Shown: positions 24,514 through 32,167 of the stretch, piece by piece | How positions within the stretch are numbered: the stretch's first letter is position 1 | Layout of the letters: each line of letters opens with the position of its first letter | NCBI RefSeq assembly: GCF_026342835.1 | Contig: NZ_JAPEMI010000001.1 | Coordinates: 1,246,501 to 1,310,500 of the forward strand | Direction of reading: 5' to 3' | Length of the DNA stretch: 64,000 nucleotides | Source: Streptomyces sp. NBC_00154 | Lineage (GTDB): Bacteria > Actinomycetota > Actinomycetes > Streptomycetales > Streptomycetaceae | Translations under genes and position numbers: made by a program | Notes under the pieces: generated by a model | What the model was told of the DNA's origin: nothing | Databases searched by the model: none | Seen by the model: the letters and a program-made list of their open reading frames with translations, nothing else

Positions 24514-26261
24514 GCCGCAGGGGACGCAAGGCGTCGTTGCCGCCGGCGGACCATGCACGGCCTGAGCCGCTGAGTCCTGACGGCTTGATCGTCCATCACT
24601 ACAACCAGGAAGGCCGGCTCAAGGACTACGACTTCTCAACGCTCCCAGTCGCTGAGCCGATGCAGCACTCGCTCGCTGCCTTGTTCGCCGCCTGCTGCAA
24701 TCCCCACCAGTGGACCGCTCATCTCAGTTCCAATCAGCAGTGGGTCTACGTGGGGAGGTTCGCGAAGTACCTGTCCTCGCAGGAACGGCCTCCCCGCAGT
24801 CTGGATGGGCTCACGGGCGCCCTGATCGACCGCTGGTGGGACGTCATGCGCATGACTCCCAGCGGCCGCTCAGCATTCAGAGCTGTGGCTACTCTGCTTC
24901 GAAAGGACGCCTGCCTGCAGGCCGGGCCGGTGGCAGACGCACTGGCCCGACGCGTTCCCGGTTCGAAGAGCACGACGCAGTCGTACAGTCCGACGGACTT
25001 CACCGCGATCAAGACTGCTGCCCGGCAGATGTTCCGGTCTGCTCTTTTGCGCATCGAGGACAACGCCCGGCACTTGGAGCGCTGGCAAGCCGGGGAGATC
25101 CCGGAAGGCGGCAGCGATTGGGTTGTCGGCGAGGCTTTGGACATGCTCGCCCGGACAGGTGACCTGCCGAGGTACACCAACAAAGATGGCCGGCCGACCA
25201 GTGTCACGAGGCGCTACCAGCGCGCATTGGGCGGGCGGGACGCCGAGGCGACCTGGCAGCGACTGTTTCTCTCACGCATGGAGATGGTGTCGCTCGGAGT
25301 GCTGCTGATGGCCGAGTACGGGTGGAATCTGTCGGTGATAAACCGGGCCGTCGTGCCGCGGGCGACCCCGGACCCAGGCCAGGACGGACACCCGACTTAC
25401 CGCATTCCAGTGGAGAAGCGTCGACGCGGAGGCGGCCGCTGGTTCGAGACCGAGAATGTTTCCGACCACGGGGCAGACTCCCCCGGCCGGCTGATCACCC
25501 AGGCCCTGCAGGCCACACGGTTCGCCCGCACAGCGGTCGAGAACATGGAGCCGGGGACCGACCTCCTCATCGTCTGGAGAACAAGCAACCCGTCCCAGGT
25601 CAGTCAGCACGGCGACCGCCATCCTCCCGTGGGCCCGTTCCACTTCGGCTTCCAGACTGAGGACGCCGGCGAGTGGGCGAAGGCCAGAGGACTGGGCGGA
25701 TCCCCCTTTCGCCGAGGGCGTCGGACGGTGAACGCGGTCGAGCGACGAGAGCCGGCCCAGCACTCGCAGGAGAGTCACGACCGCAATTACGTGCTGCCCG
25801 ACGAACATGTCCGGGCTGCCGCGATCCCCGTGATCGCGGCCGGAGCCGAGGCCGCAGTCGAGAGGGCACGCAAGGCGGTGCTGGTCGCCGAACTGCGTGA
25901 CACCCGTGATCCCAGTGATGCCGAGACTGCGACCGCGGACTGTCATGACGAGGACAGCAGTCCCTTTCCCGCTCCGGACGGAGGCTGCGGCGCTTCGTTC
26001 CTGCTCTGTCTGGCCTGCCCGAACGCACGCGTCCATACCGATCACCACCCACGGCTCGCCCACCTGCACGAGGCGCTGGGCAATGCCCGGTCCGTGCTGC
26101 CGCCGCCCGTCTGGGAACGGGACTGGGGCGATGCGCAAGCACGCCTGGAGGACCTCAAAGGCCGCGTCGGCGACGGTGGGTGGACCCATGCCCTGGCCCG
26201 GGTGACCGCCACCGACCGCGAACTCATCGACTATTTGCTGACCGGAGACCTCAACGCATGA
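24510..26261 (+). CDS. Tyrosine recombinase-like protein B, catalytic residues degenerate
   Basis: A 583-residue protein starting at GTG in a GTGA overlap. It has a SAM-like region (HLSSNQQWVYVGRFAKYLSS, about residues 75-140) and a recombinase catalytic fold, but key residues have changed. The box I Arg position is Asn273 (YGWNLSVI), the HxxR His is Arg401 with Arg404 kept (PFRRGRRTVN), and only the later His418 and Tyr427 (QHSQESHDRNYVL) look canonical. A C-terminal Cys/His cluster (Cys493, 500 and 503, CLACPNARVHTDHH) probably binds zinc. It may be a structural or targeting subunit rather than an independent recombinase. Confidence 0.8.
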   Translation: MSRRGRKASLPPADHARPEPLSPDGLIVHHYNQEGRLKDYDFSTLPVAEPMQHSLAALFAACCNPHQWTAHLSSNQQWVYVGRFAKYLSSQERPPRSLDGLTGALIDRWWDVMRMTPSGRSAFRAVATLLRKDACLQAGPVADALARRVPGSKSTTQSYSPTDFTAIKTAARQMFRSALLRIEDNARHLERWQAGEIPEGGSDWVVGEALDMLARTGDLPRYTNKDGRPTSVTRRYQRALGGRDAEATWQRLFLSRMEMVSLGVLLMAEYGWNLSVINRAVVPRATPDPGQDGHPTYRIPVEKRRRGGGRWFETENVSDHGADSPGRLITQALQATRFARTAVENMEPGTDLLIVWRTSNPSQVSQHGDRHPPVGPFHFGFQTEDAGEWAKARGLGGSPFRRGRRTVNAVERREPAQHSQESHDRNYVLPDEHVRAAAIPVIAAGAEAAVERARKAVLVAELRDTRDPSDAETATADCHDEDSSPFPAPDGGCGASFLLCLACPNARVHTDHHPRLAHLHEALGNARSVLPPPVWERDWGDAQARLEDLKGRVGDGGWTHALARVTATDRELIDYLLTGDLNA

Positions 26262-28408
26262 GCACGGCCCCAGAACCGGACCGTTTCCGGCTGCCTCTGC
26301 CCAACCCCACCACTCCCGTGGTCCCCGCGCACCGCGTCGTTGCCCAGCACGCTCACCTCAACGCCCGCTACGACGCTGCCGTCTGGCCGCTGGCGCCGCT
26401 GATCAGCAACCCCAGCACGAGCCTGGCTGCGATCCGCTGGCGAAACTGTTCGCCCGCATTGGAAGCGGAGATGCGGCTCGCCGTCTGGACGATGATCAAT
26501 GGTGAACTGCGGCCCACCTTCCTCAAGGAACGCGCCGTCCGTCTGAGATCCCGCCTCTCGCCCGAAGGCATGGGCGACGCAGTGCAGCAGTGGATGCTCC
26601 TCACGATCTGGCTGGAAGCTCGAGGCATACACACCCTCGCAGACTGTGACGGCCAGGTCCTCAGGGACTACGGTCACCACCTGCGCGACTCCGGCAGCGG
26701 TCGCCCACACGTCCAGCGAGTCCTGGGGTGGTTGACGCGCCTGTGGGCATTCGACCAGCTCAGCGCACGGCCTGCGGGGATCGGGCGCCCACCATGGGAT
26801 GAGTTCGGTGCGGACGACTTCCTGCCAGCAGCAACGGTTGTCGGCGGTGAGAACTCGAGGGAGCCACTGGCCGAGGCGACGATGGGCCCCCTGCTCGTCT
26901 GGGCGATCCGCATGATTGACGACCTCTCCGACGACATCCTCGCCGCCTGGGACGAGGCCACACGTCTCATCAACATCGCCAAGACGAACACCGCGACAGC
27001 CGAAAGCAAGGCCGCTCTGGACGCCTATCTCGGCCCACTGATCAGGTCGCAGGCCGCGCTTCCCTCGACCGAGCACCACGGCAAGCCGGCTCTTGCCCGG
27101 CAATACATCATGGGCATCACCGGCGCGTCCGGCCGGCAGGTCGACACATTGAACGAACGCCACGGTCTGACGAAAGCAGCTGCCGAGCGCCCAGGGCCCT
27201 GCCCGCTGAATGTTCCCGTGACAGGACGGATCGCCGGGGCGCCCTGGCGAGAGGTCCTCGACTTCAACGAAGCCTCCTCCTTGATGAGGCACCTGGCCAC
27301 GGCCGCCTTCATCGTGTGTTCGTACCTGACGGGCATGCGTCCCGAAGAGGCTCTCGGCATGGTCTCCGGGTGCTGCCCGGACCCTCAACCCGATGAGCGG
27401 GGTGAAGTCGGGCGCCACCTGATCCACAGCCACGAGTGGAAGACCGCCACCGACGAGGAGGGCAACCACACATCCGCCGGCGCCGAACGCGAAGTGCCGT
27501 GGGTGGCCATCACACCCGTTGTCAACGCTATCCGCGTGCTGGAACGCATGGTCCCTCCCGGGAGCCTCCTGTTCGACCACCTCGCCCACGACCTGCGTTT
27601 CGCACGTCAGGGCACCGGCTCCCTGAAGCCGGGCGCGCTGCGGACGCGGATCGAGGAATTCGTGGACTGGGCGAATACGGAGGCCGCCGCCCAAGGGCTG
27701 CCGGGCGAGGCCATCGCATCTGACCCGCACGGCGCGATCGGCACTGCGCGGTTTCGCAGGTCCCTGGCCTGGCATATCGCGCGACGGCCCGGCGGCCTGG
27801 TCGCCCTCGCCATTCAGTACGGCCATATGCGCACGGCGTTGACCACCGACGTCTCCGGCGGATACGGCACACGCAGCCGCGACGGCATCCACAACGTCAT
27901 AGCCCTGGAGACCGCCCTGGCGACCGCAGAGACGGCTGCCGAGCTCCACGAGCACTTCGAAGAAGGCGGCGGCGTCTCAGGGCCCGCTGCCCGGCGAGCC
28001 CTGCTCGAGGCCGCTACCGGACCGCGGTTCGAAGGACGCGAGGTCAAGACGGACTTCGTGCGCAAGTACGAAGAAGCACGCAAGTATCTCGCCCGCGACG
28101 GCGCCGTCATCTATGAGAATCCGCACGCCCTCCTGCTCTGCCTCTACAAGCAGGATCGGGCCCTCTGCGCCCGTGATGGCATCAAGGACGCCCCCACACT
28201 CGACGCGTGTGTTCCAGGCTGCGGGAACGCCGTCCGCACCGATCAGCACGCCGCCCAGCTCCGCCTCCGCGCCAACACCCTCGACGTTCGTGCCGCCCAT
28301 GCACCCCAACCGGTCGGCGACCGCTTGCGCGCGAACGCCAACAAGCTCCGCTCCTTCGCCACCGAACACGACCGCACTCGCATCACCCGCCAGGAGGCCA
28401 CCGCATGA
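26258..28408 (+). CDS. Tyrosine recombinase C of the comM insertion (TnpB-like, large)
   Basis: A 716-residue recombinase starting at ATG in an ATGA overlap. The catalytic domain lies about residues 340-540: Arg361 in YLTGMRPEEALGM, Arg501 in ARFRRSLAWHI (the HxxR His replaced by Arg498), His523 in IQYGHMRTAL and Tyr536 in SGGYG. The N-terminal 200 residues include an alpha-helical DNA-binding region. A C-terminal Cys cluster, about residues 626-665, ends ACVPGCGNAVRTDQH and resembles that of protein B. Large size and the Arg-for-His change match TnpB-class recombinases of Tn554-like elements. Confidence 0.85.
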   Translation: MSTAPEPDRFRLPLPNPTTPVVPAHRVVAQHAHLNARYDAAVWPLAPLISNPSTSLAAIRWRNCSPALEAEMRLAVWTMINGELRPTFLKERAVRLRSRLSPEGMGDAVQQWMLLTIWLEARGIHTLADCDGQVLRDYGHHLRDSGSGRPHVQRVLGWLTRLWAFDQLSARPAGIGRPPWDEFGADDFLPAATVVGGENSREPLAEATMGPLLVWAIRMIDDLSDDILAAWDEATRLINIAKTNTATAESKAALDAYLGPLIRSQAALPSTEHHGKPALARQYIMGITGASGRQVDTLNERHGLTKAAAERPGPCPLNVPVTGRIAGAPWREVLDFNEASSLMRHLATAAFIVCSYLTGMRPEEALGMVSGCCPDPQPDERGEVGRHLIHSHEWKTATDEEGNHTSAGAEREVPWVAITPVVNAIRVLERMVPPGSLLFDHLAHDLRFARQGTGSLKPGALRTRIEEFVDWANTEAAAQGLPGEAIASDPHGAIGTARFRRSLAWHIARRPGGLVALAIQYGHMRTALTTDVSGGYGTRSRDGIHNVIALETALATAETAAELHEHFEEGGGVSGPAARRALLEAATGPRFEGREVKTDFVRKYEEARKYLARDGAVIYENPHALLLCLYKQDRALCARDGIKDAPTLDACVPGCGNAVRTDQHAAQLRLRANTLDVRAAHAPQPVGDRLRANANKLRSFATEHDRTRITRQEATA

Positions 28409-28827
28409 CCCCCGCCATCGACGAACGCGAGCGCATCCGAGCCGCGATGGACCGCATCCTGGACGGCACCCCGCAGACATCCAACGGCGCCCTCACGATC
28501 GTCGCCCTCGCGCAGGAAGCCGACGTTCCGAGAAACGCACTTACCCAGCGACACCTCGATCTCAAGAACGACTTCTACGAACGGGTCAAGGAACGCGGGG
28601 CAACCCCAGACGCCGAGGCCCGCCTCCGCAAAACCATCGTGAAACTCAAGGAAACGATCGCCAACAAGAACGAAGAACTCGATCAGCTCCGCGCCGACGT
28701 TCCCGCCCTCGTCCGAACCGTCAATCAGCTCACACTGGAGAACCAACTACTTCGCGAGGCACTCGCGCAGCCTGCGTCAAACGTTCTGGCCTTCCGCAAC
28801 CGCCAATCACCTCACCCAAACGACTGA
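28405..28827 (+). CDS. Coiled-coil accessory protein, TnpC/DUF6262-like
   Basis: A 140-residue protein starting at ATG in an ATGA overlap. Residues about 20-60 contain a helix-turn-helix-like segment (GALTIVALAQEADVPRNALT). Residues 65-125 form a long heptad-type coiled coil (ARLRKTIVKLKETIANKNEE, LVRTVNQLTLENQLLREAL). This plan, small HTH plus coiled coil at the end of a recombinase operon, is that of TnpC of Tn554, which affects orientation and efficiency of transposition, and of the DUF6262 family. The four-gene coupling implies fixed stoichiometry of a common synaptic complex, which is inference. Confidence 0.8.
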   Translation: MTPAIDERERIRAAMDRILDGTPQTSNGALTIVALAQEADVPRNALTQRHLDLKNDFYERVKERGATPDAEARLRKTIVKLKETIANKNEELDQLRADVPALVRTVNQLTLENQLLREALAQPASNVLAFRNRQSPHPND

Positions 28828-28900
28828 CAGCACAACAACCGCGTTCCGAGACTGAGCCCTCGGGGGCCTCCACAACCCGTCTCAATAGACCAGAACCGGC

Positions 28901-28917
28901 AGGGCCCTCCGGGCCCT
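28901..28917 (+). terminator. Hairpin near the right end of the comM insertion
   Basis: Inverted repeat AGGGCCC (28901-28907) and GGGCCCT (28911-28917) with a 3-nt loop, 70 bp after the last element gene. It is a likely end of the recombinase transcript. Confidence 0.55.
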
Positions 28918-28925
28918 CAAAGATC

Positions 28926-28949
28926 TCAACACGCTGACTTGACAGGGAA
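28926..28949 (-). repeat. Right terminal inverted repeat of the comM insertion
   Basis: Read on the minus strand it begins TTCCCTGTCAAGTCA and ends CGTGTTGA, matching the left repeat at 19 of 24 positions. It abuts GACCAC at 28950. Confidence 0.85.
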
Positions 28950-28955
28950 GACCAC
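28950..28955. repeat. 6-bp direct repeat GACCAC, right flank
   Basis: This is the second copy of the flanking hexamer, directly outside the right terminal repeat and inside the comM 5' fragment. See the left copy at 22899-22904. Confidence 0.85.
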
Positions 28956-29111
28956 CGCGGCCCTGACCCGGTCCCGGCTCTCCACCAGGCTCTTGTCCGG
29001 CAGCCCGACCAGGGTGAACGCCGCCACCCCGGGCTCCAGGTCCGCCTGGACCTCCACCACCACGCCGTCGACGCCGACCAGCGCCACCGAGCACGCCCGC
29101 GCGAACCCCAT
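28950..29111 (-). pseudogene. comM: comM, 5' fragment
   Basis: This holds the first 54 codons of com[21 protein letters not shown] then [20 protein letters not shown], the N-terminal start of the Lon-like domain. Past the insertion site the frame picks up seven element-derived codons (FPVKSAC) and stops, giving a 61-residue peptide. The ATG overlaps the yraN stop (TGATG), so the fragment is still translated with yraN. Together with 21435-22898 it makes a full-length ComM, which shows that the gene was intact before insertion. Confidence 0.93.
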
Positions 29112-29470
29112 CAGGACACCCCCCGCGCGTGCTCGGCGACCGGCGCTCCGCGCCTCGGCACCACCACGCCGACCAGGTCGATCCGCACCCCGCCCGGCGG
29201 CGGGCCGCCGTTCCGGTCGAGCCAGATCTCGGCCAGCCGTCGCAGCCGGTCCGCCTTGACCGGGGTGACGGCCGCCATCGGATGCTCGAACGCCCCCGCC
29301 CTGCGGGTCTTCACCTCGCAGACGACCAACGCGTCGCCGTCCTTGGCGACGATGTCGATCTCACCGGCCCGACAGCGCCAGTTCCGTGCCAGTACGGCCA
29401 TGCCGGCGTCGGTCAGCAGCCGCGCCGCCAGATCCTCGCCGTACCGCCCGAGTGCCCCCCGTGCGTTCAT
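29111..29470 (-). CDS. yraN: YraN family protein (UPF0102)
   Basis: A 119-residue predicted nuclease-fold protein of the UPF0102/YraN family. The signature is visible: [20 protein letters not shown] then [20 protein letters not shown] and [16 protein letters not shown], giving the G-E-x-D...ExK pattern of PD-(D/E)XK folds. It is usually found upstream of comM in actinobacteria, as here, with overlapping stop and start. The exact role is unknown; a DNA-processing function is inferred from the fold and neighbours. Confidence 0.92.
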   Translation of the reverse strand: MNARGALGRYGEDLAARLLTDAGMAVLARNWRCRAGEIDIVAKDGDALVVCEVKTRRAGAFEHPMAAVTPVKADRLRRLAEIWLDRNGGPPPGGVRIDLVGVVVPRRGAPVAEHARGVS

Positions 29471-29600
29471 ATCGGCACCACCTCCGGCACCGACTCTGAC
29501 CTGTCCGACCCCGACCTGTGGATCTTGGTGGACAACTCGGCGACTGTGGATAACCCGGCCACCCGTGAGGGGGACCGACCGGAGGGGCGCCCTCGGCGGC

Positions 29601-29909
29601 TCAGCCGCCCGGCAGTTCGAGGTCGCTCTTGTTGAGCTCCTCGATGTTGACGTCCTTGAACGTCAGAACGCGTACCTGCTTGACGAATCGGGCGGGCCGG
29701 TACATGTCCCAGACCCAGGCATCCGCCATGGACACCTCGAAAAACACCTCACCCTGGACCGAGTGCACCTGCATCTCGTAGTCATTGGTGAGGTAGAAGC
29801 GCCGTTCGGTCTCGATCACATATTTGAACAGACCGACGACATCGCGGTACTCCCGGTAGAGCTTCAGCTCCATCTCGGTCTCGTACTTCTCGAGGTCCTC
29901 GGCGCTCAT
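29601..29909 (-). CDS. DUF2469 family protein
   Basis: A 102-residue, strongly conserved actinobacterial protein: [20 protein letters not shown] at the start, then [20 protein letters not shown] and [20 protein letters not shown]. The family is near universal in mycobacteria and Streptomyces and usually sits in this block with yraN and rnhB, but its function is not known. The start is set at ATG 29909; ATG 29915 adds two residues and has better spacing from GGGGAAC. A third start at 29939 is unlikely. No membrane or signal segment is present. Confidence 0.9.
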   Translation of the reverse strand: MSAEDLEKYETEMELKLYREYRDVVGLFKYVIETERRFYLTNDYEMQVHSVQGEVFFEVSMADAWVWDMYRPARFVKQVRVLTFKDVNIEELNKSDLELPGG

Positions 29910-29973
29910 TGGCATGTTCCCCTTCAGCCGTGCGTCCACCTATTGTGCGCCAGGCACCGGCACCCCTGGACGC

Positions 29974-30489
29974 TTAGACGATTTCGGGGGCCAGAACCAG
30001 TGGCGTACGCGGCGGACCCTCTTCGAGCAGCGTGCGCAGCAGCTCGGCGAGTCTGGTCGGATACACCGTCTCACGCGCCACCGACAGTTCGACGGAGGTC
30101 CACCACCTCAGACCCACGACACTGCGCTGTTCCAGCCCGGTCAGCCCGCTCAGGTCCGTCGCGGTCTGCGTCGTACGTGCCAGGAAGTACCACTCGTCCT
30201 GGTCCCAGCGCCGCCCGTCGAACGGGAAGGAGCAGATCCGCTGCCAGAGCACCGGACCCAGCTCGACATCGGTGATCCCGGTCTCCTCGGCCAGCTCGCG
30301 CAGGGCCGCCTGCTCCCGGCTCTCGTCGCCCTCGAGACCACCGCCGGGGGTGAACCACCAGGTTCTCGTGGGGTCCTCCGGTTCATATCCGTGCATCAGC
30401 AGAATGCGGTCGTCGGCGTCCAGCAGGACCACCCGGGCCACCTTCCGCTTCTCAGTGGGCACCGGCAGGCACCCTCCGGTCCTGCCCAT
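29974..30489 (-). CDS. NUDIX hydrolase
   Basis: A 171-residue NUDIX-fold pyrophosphohydrolase. The NUDIX box is complete: GGGLEGDESREQAALRELAEETGI, with G-x5-E-x7-RE-x2-EE-x-G spacing and Glu metal ligands. The substrate cannot be told from sequence; the enzymes of this locus may act on nucleoside diphosphate derivatives. The start ATG has AGGAGG seven bases upstream and overlaps the signal peptidase gene by 38 bp, so translation may be coupled. The C-terminal 40 residues (SVARETVYPTRLAELLRTLL) are helical. Confidence 0.88.
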   Translation of the reverse strand: MGRTGGCLPVPTEKRKVARVVLLDADDRILLMHGYEPEDPTRTWWFTPGGGLEGDESREQAALRELAEETGITDVELGPVLWQRICSFPFDGRRWDQDEWYFLARTTQTATDLSGLTGLEQRSVVGLRWWTSVELSVARETVYPTRLAELLRTLLEEGPPRTPLVLAPEIV

Positions 30490-31204
30490 TCCTCCTGCGT
30501 GCGGACCGCGCGGCGATCGGACCGTACGCGGTGCCTCCGAAGATGAGCACCACGCCCGCCACCACGGCCCCGAGCTGAAGCTTCAGGGGGCCGGGGGCCG
30601 ACACCCCGCCGGGGAGAGCGGCAAACGCCTGCGGTCGCTCGATCATGCCGTCCATCGGCCAGGCGATGGCGTCCACCCGGGCCTGTACGTCGCTGCGCGG
30701 CACCGACCCCTGTCCCGGGTCGTTCAGGTGAACCCGGGAGTCCAGGGAGCCGCTGCGCTCGTCCCCGAGGAGGAAGAGCTGCCCCTTGGGCACTTCCGCC
30801 GTGAAGTTCTTCACCGAGGCGAGGCCCTCTGTCTGCAGATACGGCTCCTCGATGGGCTTGCCGTTGACGGTGAGCCGGCCGCTCTTCTCGCAGCAGGCGA
30901 TCCTGTCGCCGCCGATTCCGACGACCCGCTTGACCATCGGCATGTTGTTGTCCCAGGCCGGGTCCGTGAAGACCACCACGTCACCCCGGCGCACCTCGCT
31001 GCCGTCCACGCGCTCCGCGAGGACCCGGTCTCCCGCATTCACCGTCGGCGTCATCGACTCGGTCGGCACGATGTACGGCTTGTACACCAGCGCACCCCAG
31101 GCGAACCCGCCGAGGAAGAGCACAAGGCCGACAGCCACGGCCAGCCCCGACAGCATGCTGCCGAGCCGGCCGTGGCCGTCACCCGTACGTCCTGTTCCAC
31201 TCAT
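30452..31204 (-). CDS. sipZ: Signal peptidase I (SipZ position)
   Basis: A 250-residue type I signal peptidase that cleaves Sec signal peptides on the outer membrane face. One N-terminal membrane segment (SGLAVAVGLVLFLGGFAWGA) precedes the catalytic Ser in VPTESMTPTV and the Lys in VKRVVGIGGDRI. A second hydrophobic segment lies near the C-terminus (LQLGAVVAGVVLIFGG). It is the last of four tandem signal peptidase genes, matching S. lividans sipW-X-Y-Z. The start is ATG 31204 behind GGGGGAC; TTG 31234 would add ten residues. The gene name rests on order, not on alignment. Confidence 0.85.
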   Translation of the reverse strand: MSGTGRTGDGHGRLGSMLSGLAVAVGLVLFLGGFAWGALVYKPYIVPTESMTPTVNAGDRVLAERVDGSEVRRGDVVVFTDPAWDNNMPMVKRVVGIGGDRIACCEKSGRLTVNGKPIEEPYLQTEGLASVKNFTAEVPKGQLFLLGDERSGSLDSRVHLNDPGQGSVPRSDVQARVDAIAWPMDGMIERPQAFAALPGGVSAPGPLKLQLGAVVAGVVLIFGGTAYGPIAARSARRRNGQDRRVPAGAH

Positions 31205-31255
31205 CCCAGCGTCCCCCACCTCGGAGATCGACAATCGCTGATCCGAGTCGGCACC

Positions 31256-32167
31256 CTACCCGGCGGTACGCCCGTTGGTCAGCCTCTTGCGGCGCCACAA
31301 CACGAGGGGCAGCGCTCCGGCTACGCCGAGTGCTCCCGGCACCAGCCCCGTCGCCGCGTTGATCCCCGGCTGGTCGAACGTGCTCGGGATCGGCAGGGTC
31401 GCCCAGCGGTTGATCGGCCATGCGACCACGATGGCCCGGCCGACGACCTCGTCCGTGGAGACCGTGCCCTGACCGGGCAGCTCCTGGTGGTAGCGGGAGT
31501 CGAGGGAGTTCTGTCGGTGGTCGCCCATCACCCAGATACGGCCCTCGGGCACCTTGATCGGGCCGAACGGCTCGTCATTGCAGGGGGTGTTGCCCGGGTA
31601 GATGAACGACGTCTCGTTCAGCGCCACGCCATTGACCGTGACCGGCCCGTTCTCCTTGCACTCCACCGTGTCGCCGCCGATCGCGATGACCCGCTTGATC
31701 AGGTCCTTCTCCTCGGCGGACGGCATCAGCCCGATGAAGCTGAGGAACTTCTGCGCCACATTCGGTGTCGGTGTCTGGGCGCTCTCCAGCCAGCCGCCCG
31801 GGTCGTGGAAGACCACGACCTCGCCCCGCTGAGGCTCCGAGCCGAACCACGGGGTCAGCTTGTCGACCAGCACCCGGTCGCCCCGCTGGAGCGTGTCCTG
31901 CATCGAGTCCGAGGGAATCGAGAACGCCTGCACCAGGAACGTCTTGATCAGCAGCGCCAGAATCAACGCGATGCCGATGAGCAGGGGCAGCTCCTTCCAG
32001 AAGGAGCGTGGGTTCCTCGGAGCCGTATCGCCGCTGTCCGGGGAGTCGCCGTCACTCTCCGTCCGGCCCGCCACCTCGGAGGATTCACCGTTCTCCGGAT
32101 GCTCCGCCCGGTCCTCGGGTTCGTCGTGTCCGGATCGTGCGCCGACCGCCAAATCCCCCACATCCAC
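31256..32167 (-). CDS. sipY: Signal peptidase I (SipY position)
   Basis: A 303-residue type I signal peptidase. After a polar, acidic 55-residue tail there is a membrane segment (LLIGIALILALLIKTFLVQA) and the catalytic Ser in SIPSDSMQDTL. The Lys is in LIKRVIAIGGDTV. A C-terminal hydrophobic stretch (VPGALGVAGALPLVLW) is probably a second membrane span, as reported for SipY-class enzymes. The GTG start lies inside the end of the upstream sip gene (83-bp overlap), so the pair is coupled. Substrates are pre-secretory proteins. Confidence 0.85.
   Translation of the reverse strand: MDVGDLAVGARSGHDEPEDRAEHPENGESSEVAGRTESDGDSPDSGDTAPRNPRSFWKELPLLIGIALILALLIKTFLVQAFSIPSDSMQDTLQRGDRVLVDKLTPWFGSEPQRGEVVVFHDPGGWLESAQTPTPNVAQKFLSFIGLMPSAEEKDLIKRVIAIGGDTVECKENGPVTVNGVALNETSFIYPGNTPCNDEPFGPIKVPEGRIWVMGDHRQNSLDSRYHQELPGQGTVSTDEVVGRAIVVAWPINRWATLPIPSTFDQPGINAATGLVPGALGVAGALPLVLWRRKRLTNGRTAG

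Larger units (their letters stand above)
22905..28949 (+). mobile_element. 6045-bp Tn554/RIT-like element with three tyrosine recombinases, inserted in comM
   Basis: The element carries four coupled plus-strand genes: three tyrosine recombinases of 519, 583 and 716 residues and a 140-residue coiled-coil protein. Its ends are 24-bp imperfect inverted repeats starting TTCCCT and ending CGTGTTGA. It is flanked by GACCAC on both sides. Excising the element plus one GACCAC joins ComM codons ...RAAVV to NSGADWPQ in frame, giving about 541 codons. Tn554 has two such recombinases plus TnpC, and RIT elements have three recombinases; this one combines both. No resistance or other cargo gene is present. 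Confidence 0.9.
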
